64,000 bases of DNA from Johnsonella ignava ATCC 51276 (GTDB lineage: Bacteria > Bacillota > Clostridia > Lachnospirales > Lachnospiraceae), in the NCBI RefSeq assembly GCF_000235445.1, contig NZ_JH378830.1:4111-68110 (forward strand), given 5' to 3'. The notes beneath the pieces were generated by a model. It ran no database searches, was not told the origin of the DNA, and was given only the letters and a program-made list of their open reading frames with translations. Of the stretch, positions 45,482 to 54,542 are shown in pieces. How positions within the stretch are numbered: position 1 is the first letter of the stretch; each line of letters starts with the position of its first letter. The position numbers and the translations under genes are program-made.

Positions 45482-46518
45482 AGGCAGTTTTCAGCTTGGA
45501 TAATTTTTTAATTACATTAACAGCATATATAATAGATTTAATTATAGGCGATCCGGGCTTTATAATGCATCCGGTAGCAATTATGGGCAGACTGATTTCA
45601 ATTACTGAAGATGCTGCAAGAAGGCTTGCGGGTAAAAACCGTACATTGATTAAAATAAACGGCTTTATAATAACAGGAGTAAATCTGGCAGCTGCATTAT
45701 TGACGGCTTTTTTAATAAAAAAAATTATTTATTTACCCGGGAAAAATGTAGGCTTTGTGCTTGAAAGTATTCTGGTATCACAGATGATAGCTGCAAACGG
45801 ACTAAGAAAAGAAAGTATGAAGGTATATAATGCACTGAAAGGCTCGGGCTGTGCCGAATTTTCGGAAAACTCTATTTCAGAAAGTTCCATCTCTGAAAAT
45901 TCCATTTCGGAAAACTCTATTAAAGAAGCCAGAGGGGCTGTATCAAGGATAGTCGGCAGAGATACTGAAAATCTCTCATCTGAAGGAGTTATAAAAGCTG
46001 CCGTTGAAACGGTGGCTGAAAATTTTTCGGATGGAGTAACTGCACCTGTACTGTTTTCATTTTTATGTGGACTTTCAGGGATTTATTTGTATAAAATGAT
46101 TAATACTATGGATTCAATGATAGGTTATAAGGACGAAAAATATAAGGAAATAGGTATGTGCGCTGCAAGGCTTGACGATGTTGTAAATTTTATACCTGCA
46201 AGAATTTCAGCACTGCTTATGCTTATATCAGGCATAATTTTAAGGTTTAATATAAAAAATGCAGTAAAAGTATTTTTAAAGTACAGGTATAAGCACGCAA
46301 GCCCTAATTCGGCACAGACCGAATCTATGGCAGCGGGGCTTTTAGGCATAGAACTTGCAGGCGATGCTTATTATTTCGGTAAATTGTATAAAAAACCTAA
46401 AATAGGTACTGCACTTAGAGATGTAGATAAAGATGATATAAAGAGAATAAACAGACTTGTATTTTTAAGCGGAATTTTAATATTTATTACAGGAGGTATA
46501 TTTTGGTATATTTTATAG
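45472..46518 (+). CDS. cbiB: Adenosylcobinamide-phosphate synthase CbiB
   Basis: A 348-residue membrane enzyme that attaches aminopropanol phosphate to adenosylcobyric acid. Family signatures: DLIIGDPGFIMHPVAIMGRL near the start, AVSRIVGRDTENLSSEGV, AETVAENFSDGVTAPV, MINTMDSMIGYKDEKY and SPNSAQTESMAAGLLGIELAG. Several transmembrane helices are present. A five-residue tandem repeat (S-E-N-S-I, four to five copies, DNA 45862-45920) is inserted in a loop before AVSRIVG. The start overlaps the end of cobT and the end overlaps cbiF-cobD, so translation is coupled. Confidence 0.94.
   Translation: MLLKAVFSLDNFLITLTAYIIDLIIGDPGFIMHPVAIMGRLISITEDAARRLAGKNRTLIKINGFIITGVNLAAALLTAFLIKKIIYLPGKNVGFVLESILVSQMIAANGLRKESMKVYNALKGSGCAEFSENSISESSISENSISENSIKEARGAVSRIVGRDTENLSSEGVIKAAVETVAENFSDGVTAPVLFSFLCGLSGIYLYKMINTMDSMIGYKDEKYKEIGMCAARLDDVVNFIPARISALLMLISGIILRFNIKNAVKVFLKYRYKHASPNSAQTESMAAGLLGIELAGDAYYFGKLYKKPKIGTALRDVDKDDIKRINRLVFLSGILIFITGGIFWYIL
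45862..45925 (+). repeat. 15-base tandem repeat in cbiB
   Basis: Imperfect units encoding S-E-N-S-I / S-E-S-S-I repeat four to five times, enlarging one loop of CbiB. Confidence 0.65.
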
Positions 46519-48548
46519 GTGCAGGTCCGGGTGATCCCGAGCTTTTGACAATTAAAGGAAAAAGAATAATAGACAGTGCAGACCTTATAATATATACAGG
46601 TTCGCTTGTAAATCATGAAATATTAAAAGATGCAAAAAAAAATGCGAAAATTTATAACAGTGCGCTGCTCAATCTTAACGAGATTATTGATTTGATAAGT
46701 GATGCCGACAGTATGGGAAAAATGGTTGCGAGGGTTCATACAGGCGATCCGTCTATATACGGTGCACATAGAGAACAGATGAGAGAACTTGAAAAACTGG
46801 GGATCAGCTATAAGGTAATACCCGGAGTAAGCTCTTTTAACGCTGCCGCTGCTTCACTGAATATAGAATATACGCTTCCTGACGTAAGTCAGACAATTAT
46901 AATTACAAGGATGGAGGGAAAAACTCCGGTACCGGAAAAGGAAAGTATAGAATCGCTTTCAATACACAATGCCTCTATGGTAATTTTTTTAAGTGCCGGA
47001 ATGATTAAAGAGCTTGTAAAGCGCTTATGTGTGCATTATCCTGTAACAACCCCGGCGGCAGTGGTATATAAGGCGAGCTGGGATGATGAAAAGATATTAA
47101 AAGGAAGCCTGGCGGATATAGTTAAAAAGGCAAATGAAGCAGGCATTAAAAAAACTGCACTTATTATAGTCGGTGAGATTTTAAATGATAAATTTGGATA
47201 CTCAAAATTATATGATAAAAATTTTGAGCATGAGTTCAGAAAAACGTCGTATGTAAATGAAGTGAAAAAATCTGAGGTGGGCTTTGCGGACAGTACTGAT
47301 AATAAATTTAATATAAACAATGCAGACAATATGGATTTAAAATCTGATACAGATGAGAAAAAACAGCATATTCACGGGGGGAATATAATTGAAATATCAC
47401 GGGATAAAATCTCTGATTTTATTGATTTTTCTGCCAATATAAATCCCTTCGGTATTAATAAAAAAATCAAAGAAAATATAATTAGAAATATTGACCTTAT
47501 AGAATATTACCCCGTACATATAAATAAAAGACTTGCTGAAAAAATAGCTTTAAGGTATGGCGTATTGAAAGAAAATATAATTATAGGAAACGGTGCTGAA
47601 GATCTTATATTCAGAATAATAAATTTATTTAAAAGAGATATAAGGATACTCCTTACCGCACCATGCTTTTCAGGATATAAAGCTGCAGCTTCAGCCTACA
47701 ATAAAAATCAGATTATATATTATTATTTAGATAATGATATGAATTTAAAAAGTGATTATATAGAATATCTTGATTATAATATAGATATGGCATTTATAAC
47801 AGTTCCAAACAATCCTACCGGATTGCTTCCTGATAAATCGCTGTTAGAGGAGATATTTAATAAATCTATAAAGAAAAATATTCTTCTTGTAGTTGATGAG
47901 TCTTTTCTTGATTTTGTCATAAAGAAAGACGGATATTCATTTGCAGGAAGGATTAAAGAATATGATAAACTTATTGTATTAAGGTCATTTACAAAAATGT
48001 ATGCAATACCGGGAGTAAGGCTTGGATATGCACTTTGCGGCAGTAAGGATATAATAGGTGCGATGCTTAAAGATGCGCCTTACTGGCAGGTAAATACACT
48101 TGCAATGTCAGCGGGTGAAGCGGCACTTGAGGTTGACGGCAGTGAAGAAAAAATAAAAAATTACGCATTTAAGAAAAATATTGAAACTCTAAATATACCT
48201 AAGCCTGATGCAGGCGAAAAGAAACTGAAAGCGGATATATTGCAAAAGGGTGATAACAGTTATGAATATAGAGTGGCTGAATATATAGAAGCTGAAAGAC
48301 ATTACCTTGCAAAAGAACTTAGAAAATTTGATTTTAAAGTATATGATGGAAGTGCAAATTATATTTTATTTAAAATATCAAAACAAATTGATTTATATAA
48401 AGAGCTTTTAAAATATAATATAATTATAAGGAAATGCAATGATTTTGAAGGACTTGATGACAGCTATTACAGGACTGCAGTCAGATTGCATGAGGATAAT
48501 AAAAATCTGATAGCTGCACTTAAAAAAATAATGGACTCATATAATTAG
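46503..48548 (+). CDS. cbiF-cobD: CbiF-CobD fusion (C11-methyltransferase / threonine-phosphate decarboxylase)
   Basis: A 681-residue fusion. Residues 1-250 are CbiF/CobM precorrin-4 C11-methyltransferase: VYFIGAGPGDPELLTIKG, RVHTGDPSIYGAHREQM, VIPGVSSFNAAAASL. After a polar linker (about 250-300) comes a class-I/II aminotransferase-fold CobD: HGGNIIE, DFSANINPFG, NNPTGLLP, VVDESFLDF and the PLP lysine in RSFTKMYAIPG (about 498). CobD makes (R)-1-aminopropan-2-ol phosphate, used by CbiB encoded just upstream. The start is TTG at 46503 with AGGAGG 6 bases upstream, inside the end of cbiB. An insert of about 25 residues lies near 560-590 of the decarboxylase. Confidence 0.93.
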   Translation: MVYFIGAGPGDPELLTIKGKRIIDSADLIIYTGSLVNHEILKDAKKNAKIYNSALLNLNEIIDLISDADSMGKMVARVHTGDPSIYGAHREQMRELEKLGISYKVIPGVSSFNAAAASLNIEYTLPDVSQTIIITRMEGKTPVPEKESIESLSIHNASMVIFLSAGMIKELVKRLCVHYPVTTPAAVVYKASWDDEKILKGSLADIVKKANEAGIKKTALIIVGEILNDKFGYSKLYDKNFEHEFRKTSYVNEVKKSEVGFADSTDNKFNINNADNMDLKSDTDEKKQHIHGGNIIEISRDKISDFIDFSANINPFGINKKIKENIIRNIDLIEYYPVHINKRLAEKIALRYGVLKENIIIGNGAEDLIFRIINLFKRDIRILLTAPCFSGYKAAASAYNKNQIIYYYLDNDMNLKSDYIEYLDYNIDMAFITVPNNPTGLLPDKSLLEEIFNKSIKKNILLVVDESFLDFVIKKDGYSFAGRIKEYDKLIVLRSFTKMYAIPGVRLGYALCGSKDIIGAMLKDAPYWQVNTLAMSAGEAALEVDGSEEKIKNYAFKKNIETLNIPKPDAGEKKLKADILQKGDNSYEYRVAEYIEAERHYLAKELRKFDFKVYDGSANYILFKISKQIDLYKELLKYNIIIRKCNDFEGLDDSYYRTAVRLHEDNKNLIAALKKIMDSYN

Positions 48549-48706
48549 CTTAATTTTGATAATTGTTACGAAATATATAATTTGATTTGAACTAAATTAT
48601 AAGCTCTAAAAAATAGTTTTTAAGAACTTGCAGCCTACTTTAAAGACTTATTAAAATATTTTAATATTAACTATTTTAAAATATAAAGGAGTAAAAATAT
48701 AATATT

Positions 48707-50353
48707 ATGGCAGACTGTATAATGATACAGGGTACTATGTCAAATTCAGGTAAAAGCTTTGTTGCTGCCGGATTGTGTCGTATATTTACACAGGACGGCA
48801 TAAGGACTGCACCATTTAAATCACAGAATATGTCAAATAACTCATTTATAACAAATGAGGGGCTTGAGATAGGAACAGCACAGACATTACAGGCAATAGC
48901 CTGTAAAATCCCGCCTCTTTCATGTATGAATCCGATACTTTTAAAACCGAACTCGGATGTAGGAAGTCAGGTGATAGTGAATGGGATTGTATATGGCAAT
49001 ATGAATGCTGCAGAATATTATAGGAATAAAAAGAAATTTATACCGGATGTACTAAGTGCTTATAAAAAACTTTATGATAATTATGATGCGGTTGTAATTG
49101 AAGGAGCAGGTTCTCCTGCGGAGATAAACCTGCAGGAAGATGATATAGTTAATATGGGGCTTGCCGGTCTTGTGGATGCACCAGTGATACTTGTTGCCGA
49201 TATAGACAGGGGTGGTGTATTTGCCTCGATTTACGGTACTGTAATGCTTCTTGATAAGGAAGCAAGAGAAAGGATAAAGGGGATTGTAATTAATAAATTC
49301 AGAGGAGATCCTGATATACTTATGCCCGGCATCAAAATGATAGAGGATAAAATCGGAAAAAAAGTTATAGGTATTATTCCTTACAAAAGCATAGATATTG
49401 AAGATGAGGACAGTCTGTCTGAAAGGCTTGAATATAAAAAGGCGGTAGGAGTCCATAAAAATTTATATAGTTATGAATATTTACATGATTTAAAAACTGT
49501 ACATAAAAGTGGATTTAATAAACAGACAGAAGCCTGTGTTGAAATTTATATAATAAAGTTTCCACATATATCAAACTTTAATGATTTTAATGTATTTGAG
49601 AGGATAGAAAATGTAAATGTAAGATATATAGAAAATGTAGAAATATTTGAAAATACTAAAATGCCGGATATAATAATACTTCCCGGAACTAAAAATACAA
49701 TGTATGACCTTGCATGGCTTAAAGCTAATAATTTTGAGAATAAAATAAAATCTGCAGCAGACTCAGGAACTATGATAATAGGTATATGCGGAGGCTTTCA
49801 GATGCTTGGCGATCTGATTGATGACAGTAATTTTACAGAACATGGAGGACTGATGCATGGATTAGGAATGCTTGATTTAGATACAATATTTGAAACAATA
49901 AAAACAAGGGTTGATTTTAACGGTTTTGTGGATACAGGTTGTAAAAATCCTGCATATAAAGTTGATGTCGAAAAATCATATACAGATAGAAATGTTTTTA
50001 AATATAAGTCAAATGAAGATCCTTCAATAAAAGGGTATGAGATACATATGGGTACAAGTATAAAAAAAGGCTTCGGAATTGAATTTATAAAAGAGGATAA
50101 AAATTCATGCAGACTTGTTTCTTTGTCAAATGAGGATGGCAGTATATGGGGAAGTTATATACACGGTCTTTTTGAAAATGAAGTATTTACTCAAAAGGTT
50201 TTAAATATGGCATCAAAAAATAAAATTGATTTTGCAGGGAAGATAAAAGATACGTCGGTATACAGAGATAATCAAATTGATAAACTTGCAGAGCTTATAA
50301 GGTCAAATGTTGATATGAATATGGTGTATAAGATATTAAAAAAAAGCATGTAG
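48707..50353 (+). CDS. cobQ: Cobyric acid synthase
   Basis: A 548-residue ATP- and glutamine-dependent amidase (CbiP) that amidates side chains b, d, e and g. N-terminal part: MIQGTMSNSGKSFVAAGLCR, FKSQNMSNNS, NPILLKPNSDVGSQV. C-terminal glutaminase: IILPGTKNTMYDL and IGICGGFQMLG with the Cys nucleophile; near the end WGSYIHGLFEN. AAAGGAG lies 13-19 bases before the ATG. About 40 residues longer than typical family members, because of inserts around 235-300 and 385-430. Confidence 0.96.
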   Translation: MADCIMIQGTMSNSGKSFVAAGLCRIFTQDGIRTAPFKSQNMSNNSFITNEGLEIGTAQTLQAIACKIPPLSCMNPILLKPNSDVGSQVIVNGIVYGNMNAAEYYRNKKKFIPDVLSAYKKLYDNYDAVVIEGAGSPAEINLQEDDIVNMGLAGLVDAPVILVADIDRGGVFASIYGTVMLLDKEARERIKGIVINKFRGDPDILMPGIKMIEDKIGKKVIGIIPYKSIDIEDEDSLSERLEYKKAVGVHKNLYSYEYLHDLKTVHKSGFNKQTEACVEIYIIKFPHISNFNDFNVFERIENVNVRYIENVEIFENTKMPDIIILPGTKNTMYDLAWLKANNFENKIKSAADSGTMIIGICGGFQMLGDLIDDSNFTEHGGLMHGLGMLDLDTIFETIKTRVDFNGFVDTGCKNPAYKVDVEKSYTDRNVFKYKSNEDPSIKGYEIHMGTSIKKGFGIEFIKEDKNSCRLVSLSNEDGSIWGSYIHGLFENEVFTQKVLNMASKNKIDFAGKIKDTSVYRDNQIDKLAELIRSNVDMNMVYKILKKSM

Positions 50354-50487
50354 CTGTGTAAAAGCCGTTAGATTAGTACATAAAACCGGAGCACAGCAGT
50401 TTATTAAAAATAAATAAAAACCTGCTGTTGTATAATAATTGCAGTTTTGTCAGCTAAACGAAAATAAAATCACAGGAGGTATACAAG

Positions 50488-50538
50488 ATGGATAAGAACA
50501 GTTTAGAACATACTGTTTTGGGGGAATTATGTTTGTAA
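50488..50538 (+). CDS. Short ORF overlapping the cbiC start
   Basis: AGGAGG (50475-50480) precedes an ATG that opens a 16-codon frame MDKNSLEHTVLGELCL. Its stop lies 5 bases into cbiC. The strong ribosome binding site suggests it is translated and may couple ribosomes to cbiC. The start 'MDKNSLEH' also resembles CbiC N-termini, so a frame error could have split off the true start. Confidence 0.3.
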   Translation: MDKNSLEHTVLGELCL

Positions 50539-51176
50539 AACCTGAAATGATAGAAAAGGAAAGTATGAGACTTATTGAAGAGGGTATGGATAAAAAAAGA
50601 ATTGCTTTTTATTCAAAACGGGAATTAAAAATTGTAAAAAGATGTATACATACCTCTGCTGATTTTGATTACCAGTATAATATGATATTTTCAAAAGATG
50701 TTGTGGGTAATGCATTTGAAATATTTAAAAGAGGTGCTGTTGTAGTATGTGATACCGCTATGGCGGCTGCCGGTATAAATAAAAGAGTTCTTGGCGAGCT
50801 TAATTCCGAGGTGAGAAGTTTTATTGCTGATGAGGATGTGGCAAAAGAGGCGGCAGAAAGAGGAATAACACGTTCTGCAATATGTATTGAGAGAGCCGCC
50901 TCACTTTATGAAAAAAGTAAAAAACCTGTAATTATAGCTGTCGGTAATGCACCTACCGCACTTATAAAACTTCATGAGATGATAAAAGACGGCAGTTTTA
51001 TACCTGATTTAATAATAGGAGTACCTGTAGGTTTTGTAAATGTAGTTGAGTCGAAAGAGCTTATACTTTCAGACAACTGTAAGTGTATAGTATCTGCCGG
51101 AAGAAAAGGCGGCAGCAATATAGCCGCATGTATAGTTAATTCAATTATGTACCAGCTAAAAGAGGAAAATATATAA
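50529..51176 (+). CDS. cbiC: Precorrin-8X/cobalt-precorrin-8 methylmutase
   Basis: A 215-residue enzyme moving the methyl from C11 to C12 to give cobyrinate. Typical stretches: IVKRCIHTSADFDYQYNM with the catalytic His, CDTAMAAAGIN, IAVGNAPTAL and VPVGFVNVVESKE. It is the last cobalamin gene on this strand. GGGGGA lies only 4-5 bases from the ATG, while a better Shine-Dalgarno serves an overlapping small ORF upstream. Confidence 0.94.
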   Translation: MFVKPEMIEKESMRLIEEGMDKKRIAFYSKRELKIVKRCIHTSADFDYQYNMIFSKDVVGNAFEIFKRGAVVVCDTAMAAAGINKRVLGELNSEVRSFIADEDVAKEAAERGITRSAICIERAASLYEKSKKPVIIAVGNAPTALIKLHEMIKDGSFIPDLIIGVPVGFVNVVESKELILSDNCKCIVSAGRKGGSNIAACIVNSIMYQLKEENI

Positions 51177-51207
51177 AGAGAAAAAAGATAAGGGTAAAAA
51201 TTTAATT

Positions 51208-52317
51208 ATGATTAAGACTGAAATTTCAGAGATTAAAAAATTATTTAATAAAGATACAAATGTTATAACAAGGATAGCTTCATGTTATGTTGATGCTGAA
51301 AAAAATATAAAAATGACATCAAATGAATCATTTTATATACTTACCGAAGATGATGCCTTTAAGTATGAGGAGATATTTAAAAAGACATTAAGCGGAACGG
51401 TAGGTAAAGGGCTTTTAAATATAGGTTTTCCTATTTCGGCACAAGCACAGGGCGGGGCACATGATTTTCTTATGAAATTAAGAGACAGTGCTCTTGAGGA
51501 TGAAGAACTTCTTAAAAGTTTTTATAATCAAGTCATAGAAAATTTTGTCTGTGATGAGAATTATTATATTATTTTAATAAATATAATGTATGATATACCT
51601 GTAAAAACAAAGGATAAGATGCTGCTTGATGATGCTTCCGATGAGATCTATCATGCCCTGTTATGTTCGATATGTCCTGTAAGGCTTTCAAAATCCGCAC
51701 TGGTATATAATTCAATCAGGCAACATATTGAAAATCGTGCAGGAGACTGGAAAATAGAGGCCCCTGTAAACGGTTTTTTGTTTCCGGTATTTAATGACAG
51801 AACGACTGATATACATGAGGCACTCTATTTTTCAAAAAATCCTGCAGAGATAAATAAAAAATTTCTTGAGAATATACTTGGTGTTGAGGCTCCGTTTAAT
51901 GCAAAAGAACAAAAAGAAATAATACAGCAGGAACTTGTAAAAGCAATAGGTAATGACTGTAATTATGAAATAATAAGTCGCATACATGAGGAGATAGGCG
52001 AGCTTATAGAGGCAAATGCCGCAGATCCGAATCCTCTTATACTTGAAAAGAATGATATGTTGAATGTAATGTCAAAAAGCGGTGCGGCTGATGAGGCTAT
52101 ATCAATGTACAGAGATTCTGAAAATACCGATATAAGTGTGCCTGCGGAAAATATAATTGACAGTGGAAGGCTTGATGTAAAAACCTCAGGTATAAGTATA
52201 AAGGTTGAAAATTCTGATATGTACAGGCTTAAAACAATGGATATAAACGGCAAGAAATGTCTTGTAATTGAGGTGGATGACTGCATTGAAGTAAACGGCA
52301 TACCGGTAAAAGGATAG
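51208..52317 (+). CDS. DUF4317-family protein
   Basis: A 369-residue protein whose start, ISEIKKLFNKDTNVITRIASCYVDAEKNI, is the hallmark of DUF4317, common in Clostridia and of unknown function. Further family-like text is IENRAGDWKIEAPVNGFLFPVF and YFSKNP. There is no signal peptide or membrane segment. It lies 31 bases after cbiC and may be read from the same transcript, though nothing links it to cobalamin. Confidence 0.8.
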   Translation: MIKTEISEIKKLFNKDTNVITRIASCYVDAEKNIKMTSNESFYILTEDDAFKYEEIFKKTLSGTVGKGLLNIGFPISAQAQGGAHDFLMKLRDSALEDEELLKSFYNQVIENFVCDENYYIILINIMYDIPVKTKDKMLLDDASDEIYHALLCSICPVRLSKSALVYNSIRQHIENRAGDWKIEAPVNGFLFPVFNDRTTDIHEALYFSKNPAEINKKFLENILGVEAPFNAKEQKEIIQQELVKAIGNDCNYEIISRIHEEIGELIEANAADPNPLILEKNDMLNVMSKSGAADEAISMYRDSENTDISVPAENIIDSGRLDVKTSGISIKVENSDMYRLKTMDINGKKCLVIEVDDCIEVNGIPVKG

Positions 52318-52449
52318 TGTCGCAGGCACCTGGCGGTAAAGTTTAAATTTACTGCCGTTATACCGCTAAGGTATATCAGGGCTTTAATAAATAAAACAGT
52401 TGCATTTAAATTCAGGCTTATGGTATCAGCATATCAGAGGAGGAAAAGT

Positions 52450-53427
52450 ATGCTTTATTTTTTCAGCAGCACTAATGATTATAACAAGTGTATGCTTTAT
52501 CTTAAAAAAAATACAATCGGGCATATGTCATATAAAGTCGGTAACAATCATATAATCAGTATCTTTGATGCCTTTGCAGCATCAAAGATTGAAGTAGAGG
52601 AACCGGCATTTTTAAAATCTGACGATATGCCGCTTGAAAATGGCTACCTTGTATCCAAAAGATATAAGGATAAGACGGTAATTGAAGTAGGAAGTATAAA
52701 GATAGGTATGCATAAGCCTGTGTTTATTTCAGGACCATGTTCTGTGGAATCAGAGGAGATACTTATGGCTACCGCTTCAAAGATAAAACGGTATGGAGTG
52801 CATATACTAAGAGCAGGTGCATACAAGCCCCGCACTTCTCCCTACGATTTTCAGGGTTTTGGAAGAAAAGGCATTGATATGTTATATAATGTCGGAAAAT
52901 CACTTGATATGCCTGTTGCAACTGAAATTATGGATATAAGAGAGCTTGAGTATATGTTTGATAAGGTCGATATATTTCAGGTGGGTACAAGAAATATGTA
53001 TAATTATCCGCTGCTTAAAGAACTTGGAAAAATTAAAAAGCCTGTACTTCTTAAAAGAGGTTTTTGTGCAACTATAAATGAGTTTTTATTAAGTGCGGAG
53101 TATATAATGCTTGAAGGCAATGAAAATGTGATTTTATGTGAGCGAGGTATAAGGACTTATGAGGATTTTACAAGAAACAGCATGGATATTTCAGCAATAC
53201 CGCTTTTAAAGCAGCTTACACATCTTCCTGTTTTAGCAGATCCAAGTCATGCAAGTGGGAAAAGGAGCCTTATAAAACCTGTTTCAATAGCGGCAGTAGC
53301 GGCAGGTGCGGACGGAATAATGATAGAAACCCATATAAATCCTGATTGTGCATGGAGTGATGGCAGTCAGTCTATAACTCCTGAACTGCTCAAGGAAATA
53401 GTAAACAGATATTTTCCGGACGTTTAA
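52450..53427 (+). CDS. aroF: 3-deoxy-7-phosphoheptulonate synthase (DAHP synthase, AroA-beta type)
   Basis: A 325-residue enzyme joining phosphoenolpyruvate and erythrose 4-phosphate, the first step of aromatic amino acid synthesis. The TIM barrel shows FISGPCSVESEE, LRAGAYKPRTSPYDFQGFG, QVGTRNMYNYPLLKELGK, LLKRGFCATINEFLLSAEYI and VLADPSHASGKRSLI. The N-terminal ~75 residues form a short ferredoxin-like regulatory domain. The ATG at 52450 has AGAGGAGG 9-16 bases upstream, better than the one at 52420. trpC follows after 250 bases. Confidence 0.95.
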   Translation: MLYFFSSTNDYNKCMLYLKKNTIGHMSYKVGNNHIISIFDAFAASKIEVEEPAFLKSDDMPLENGYLVSKRYKDKTVIEVGSIKIGMHKPVFISGPCSVESEEILMATASKIKRYGVHILRAGAYKPRTSPYDFQGFGRKGIDMLYNVGKSLDMPVATEIMDIRELEYMFDKVDIFQVGTRNMYNYPLLKELGKIKKPVLLKRGFCATINEFLLSAEYIMLEGNENVILCERGIRTYEDFTRNSMDISAIPLLKQLTHLPVLADPSHASGKRSLIKPVSIAAVAAGADGIMIETHINPDCAWSDGSQSITPELLKEIVNRYFPDV

Positions 53428-53589
53428 AAAATATAAAAAAAACATTGGAATGTAGCAAAAGAATCCTACTGTACAACTGGAGTATTTTAAGATAAAATTA
53501 TAAAGTCTGATGAGATGAAAAGCGGCAGTCAGGTATAAAAACTCCGAAACATCAAACATTAAAAAACACATTCTCAATATAGAGAATGA

Positions 53590-53623
53590 AGTATTTGAGG
53601 AGCCTGCAAGGCTGTTAAATACT
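53590..53623 (+). promoter_or_regulatory. Hairpin in the trpC leader
   Basis: AGTATTT (53590-53596) pairs with AAATACT (53617-53623), and the inner AGCCT pairs with AGGCT. No T-run follows. It lies 55 bases before trpC and could be an RNA control or processing site; no T-box or Trp-rich leader ORF was found in this interval. Confidence 0.35.
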
Positions 53624-53677
53624 TGACCGTAATCAGTTGATTAAGGTGATTATGAAAACAAAAGGAGCTGCACAATA

Positions 53678-54478
53678 ATGAATTCAAATATTCTTGATAC
53701 AATTACAAAGCTTGCACTAAAAAGGATGTATGAGGCTAAAAAGGCTTTTTCACCGGAAATGATGAAAAATCATGCTTTAAGCCTTCCGACAGGACAATAC
53801 GAATTTAAGAAGTTATTAACTGAGAGAAATAATACTGCACAGATAAAATTGATATGTGAGCTGAAGAAAGCTTCACCGTTAAAGGGGATTATAGATCCTG
53901 TATTTGATTATATAAATATAGCAAAAGAGTATGAAACAGCAGGAGCAGATGCGGTTTCCGTCATTACAGAACCGGGATATTATCTGGGGAGTATTGAGGC
54001 ATTCAGGCAGATAAGAAAGATAATCAATCTGCCTATGCTGCGAAAGGATTTTATTGTTGATGAATTTCAGATATATGAATCAAAGGTTATAGGTGCGGAT
54101 GCTGTATTGATAATTGTTGCGATTACAGCTCAAAAAGAGATAGAAAGGTATCTTAATATATGCAGAAAACTTGGTATTTCTGCAGTTGTTGAGGTACATG
54201 ATGAGTCTGAACTTAAAAAAGCTGTACTTTCAGGTGCGGATATAATCGCAGTAAATAACAGGAATTTAAATGATTTCAGTCTTGATATGGAAAAAACCGG
54301 TGTTTTAGGTGCTTTAATGCCAAAGAGCTGTGTATTTATAGCTGAATCGGGATTTTCCAATGTGATGGATATAAAAACAGCCCGGGTAGCAGGTGCTGCC
54401 GCTGTAACAGTAGGAGAAGCGGTTATGACGGCATGGGATAGAATATCATTTATAAAAGGACTTAGAACTATTGTATGA
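53678..54478 (+). CDS. trpC: Indole-3-glycerol phosphate synthase
   Basis: A 266-residue TIM-barrel enzyme of tryptophan synthesis. Signatures: LICELKKASPLKGII with the catalytic Lys, VSVITEPGYYLGS, LRKDFIVDEFQIYESK, INVNNRNL-like 'AVNNRNLNDF' and FIAESGFSN. It is complete. AAAGGAG 11-17 bases before the ATG is the ribosome binding site. The other trp genes are not beside it. Confidence 0.95.
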   Translation: MNSNILDTITKLALKRMYEAKKAFSPEMMKNHALSLPTGQYEFKKLLTERNNTAQIKLICELKKASPLKGIIDPVFDYINIAKEYETAGADAVSVITEPGYYLGSIEAFRQIRKIINLPMLRKDFIVDEFQIYESKVIGADAVLIIVAITAQKEIERYLNICRKLGISAVVEVHDESELKKAVLSGADIIAVNNRNLNDFSLDMEKTGVLGALMPKSCVFIAESGFSNVMDIKTARVAGAAAVTVGEAVMTAWDRISFIKGLRTIV

Positions 54479-54542
54479 TAATAAAGAGAGTTTTTTAATA
54501 ATATGACAGACTTATCACAATAAAAATATTAAGGCTAAATAA

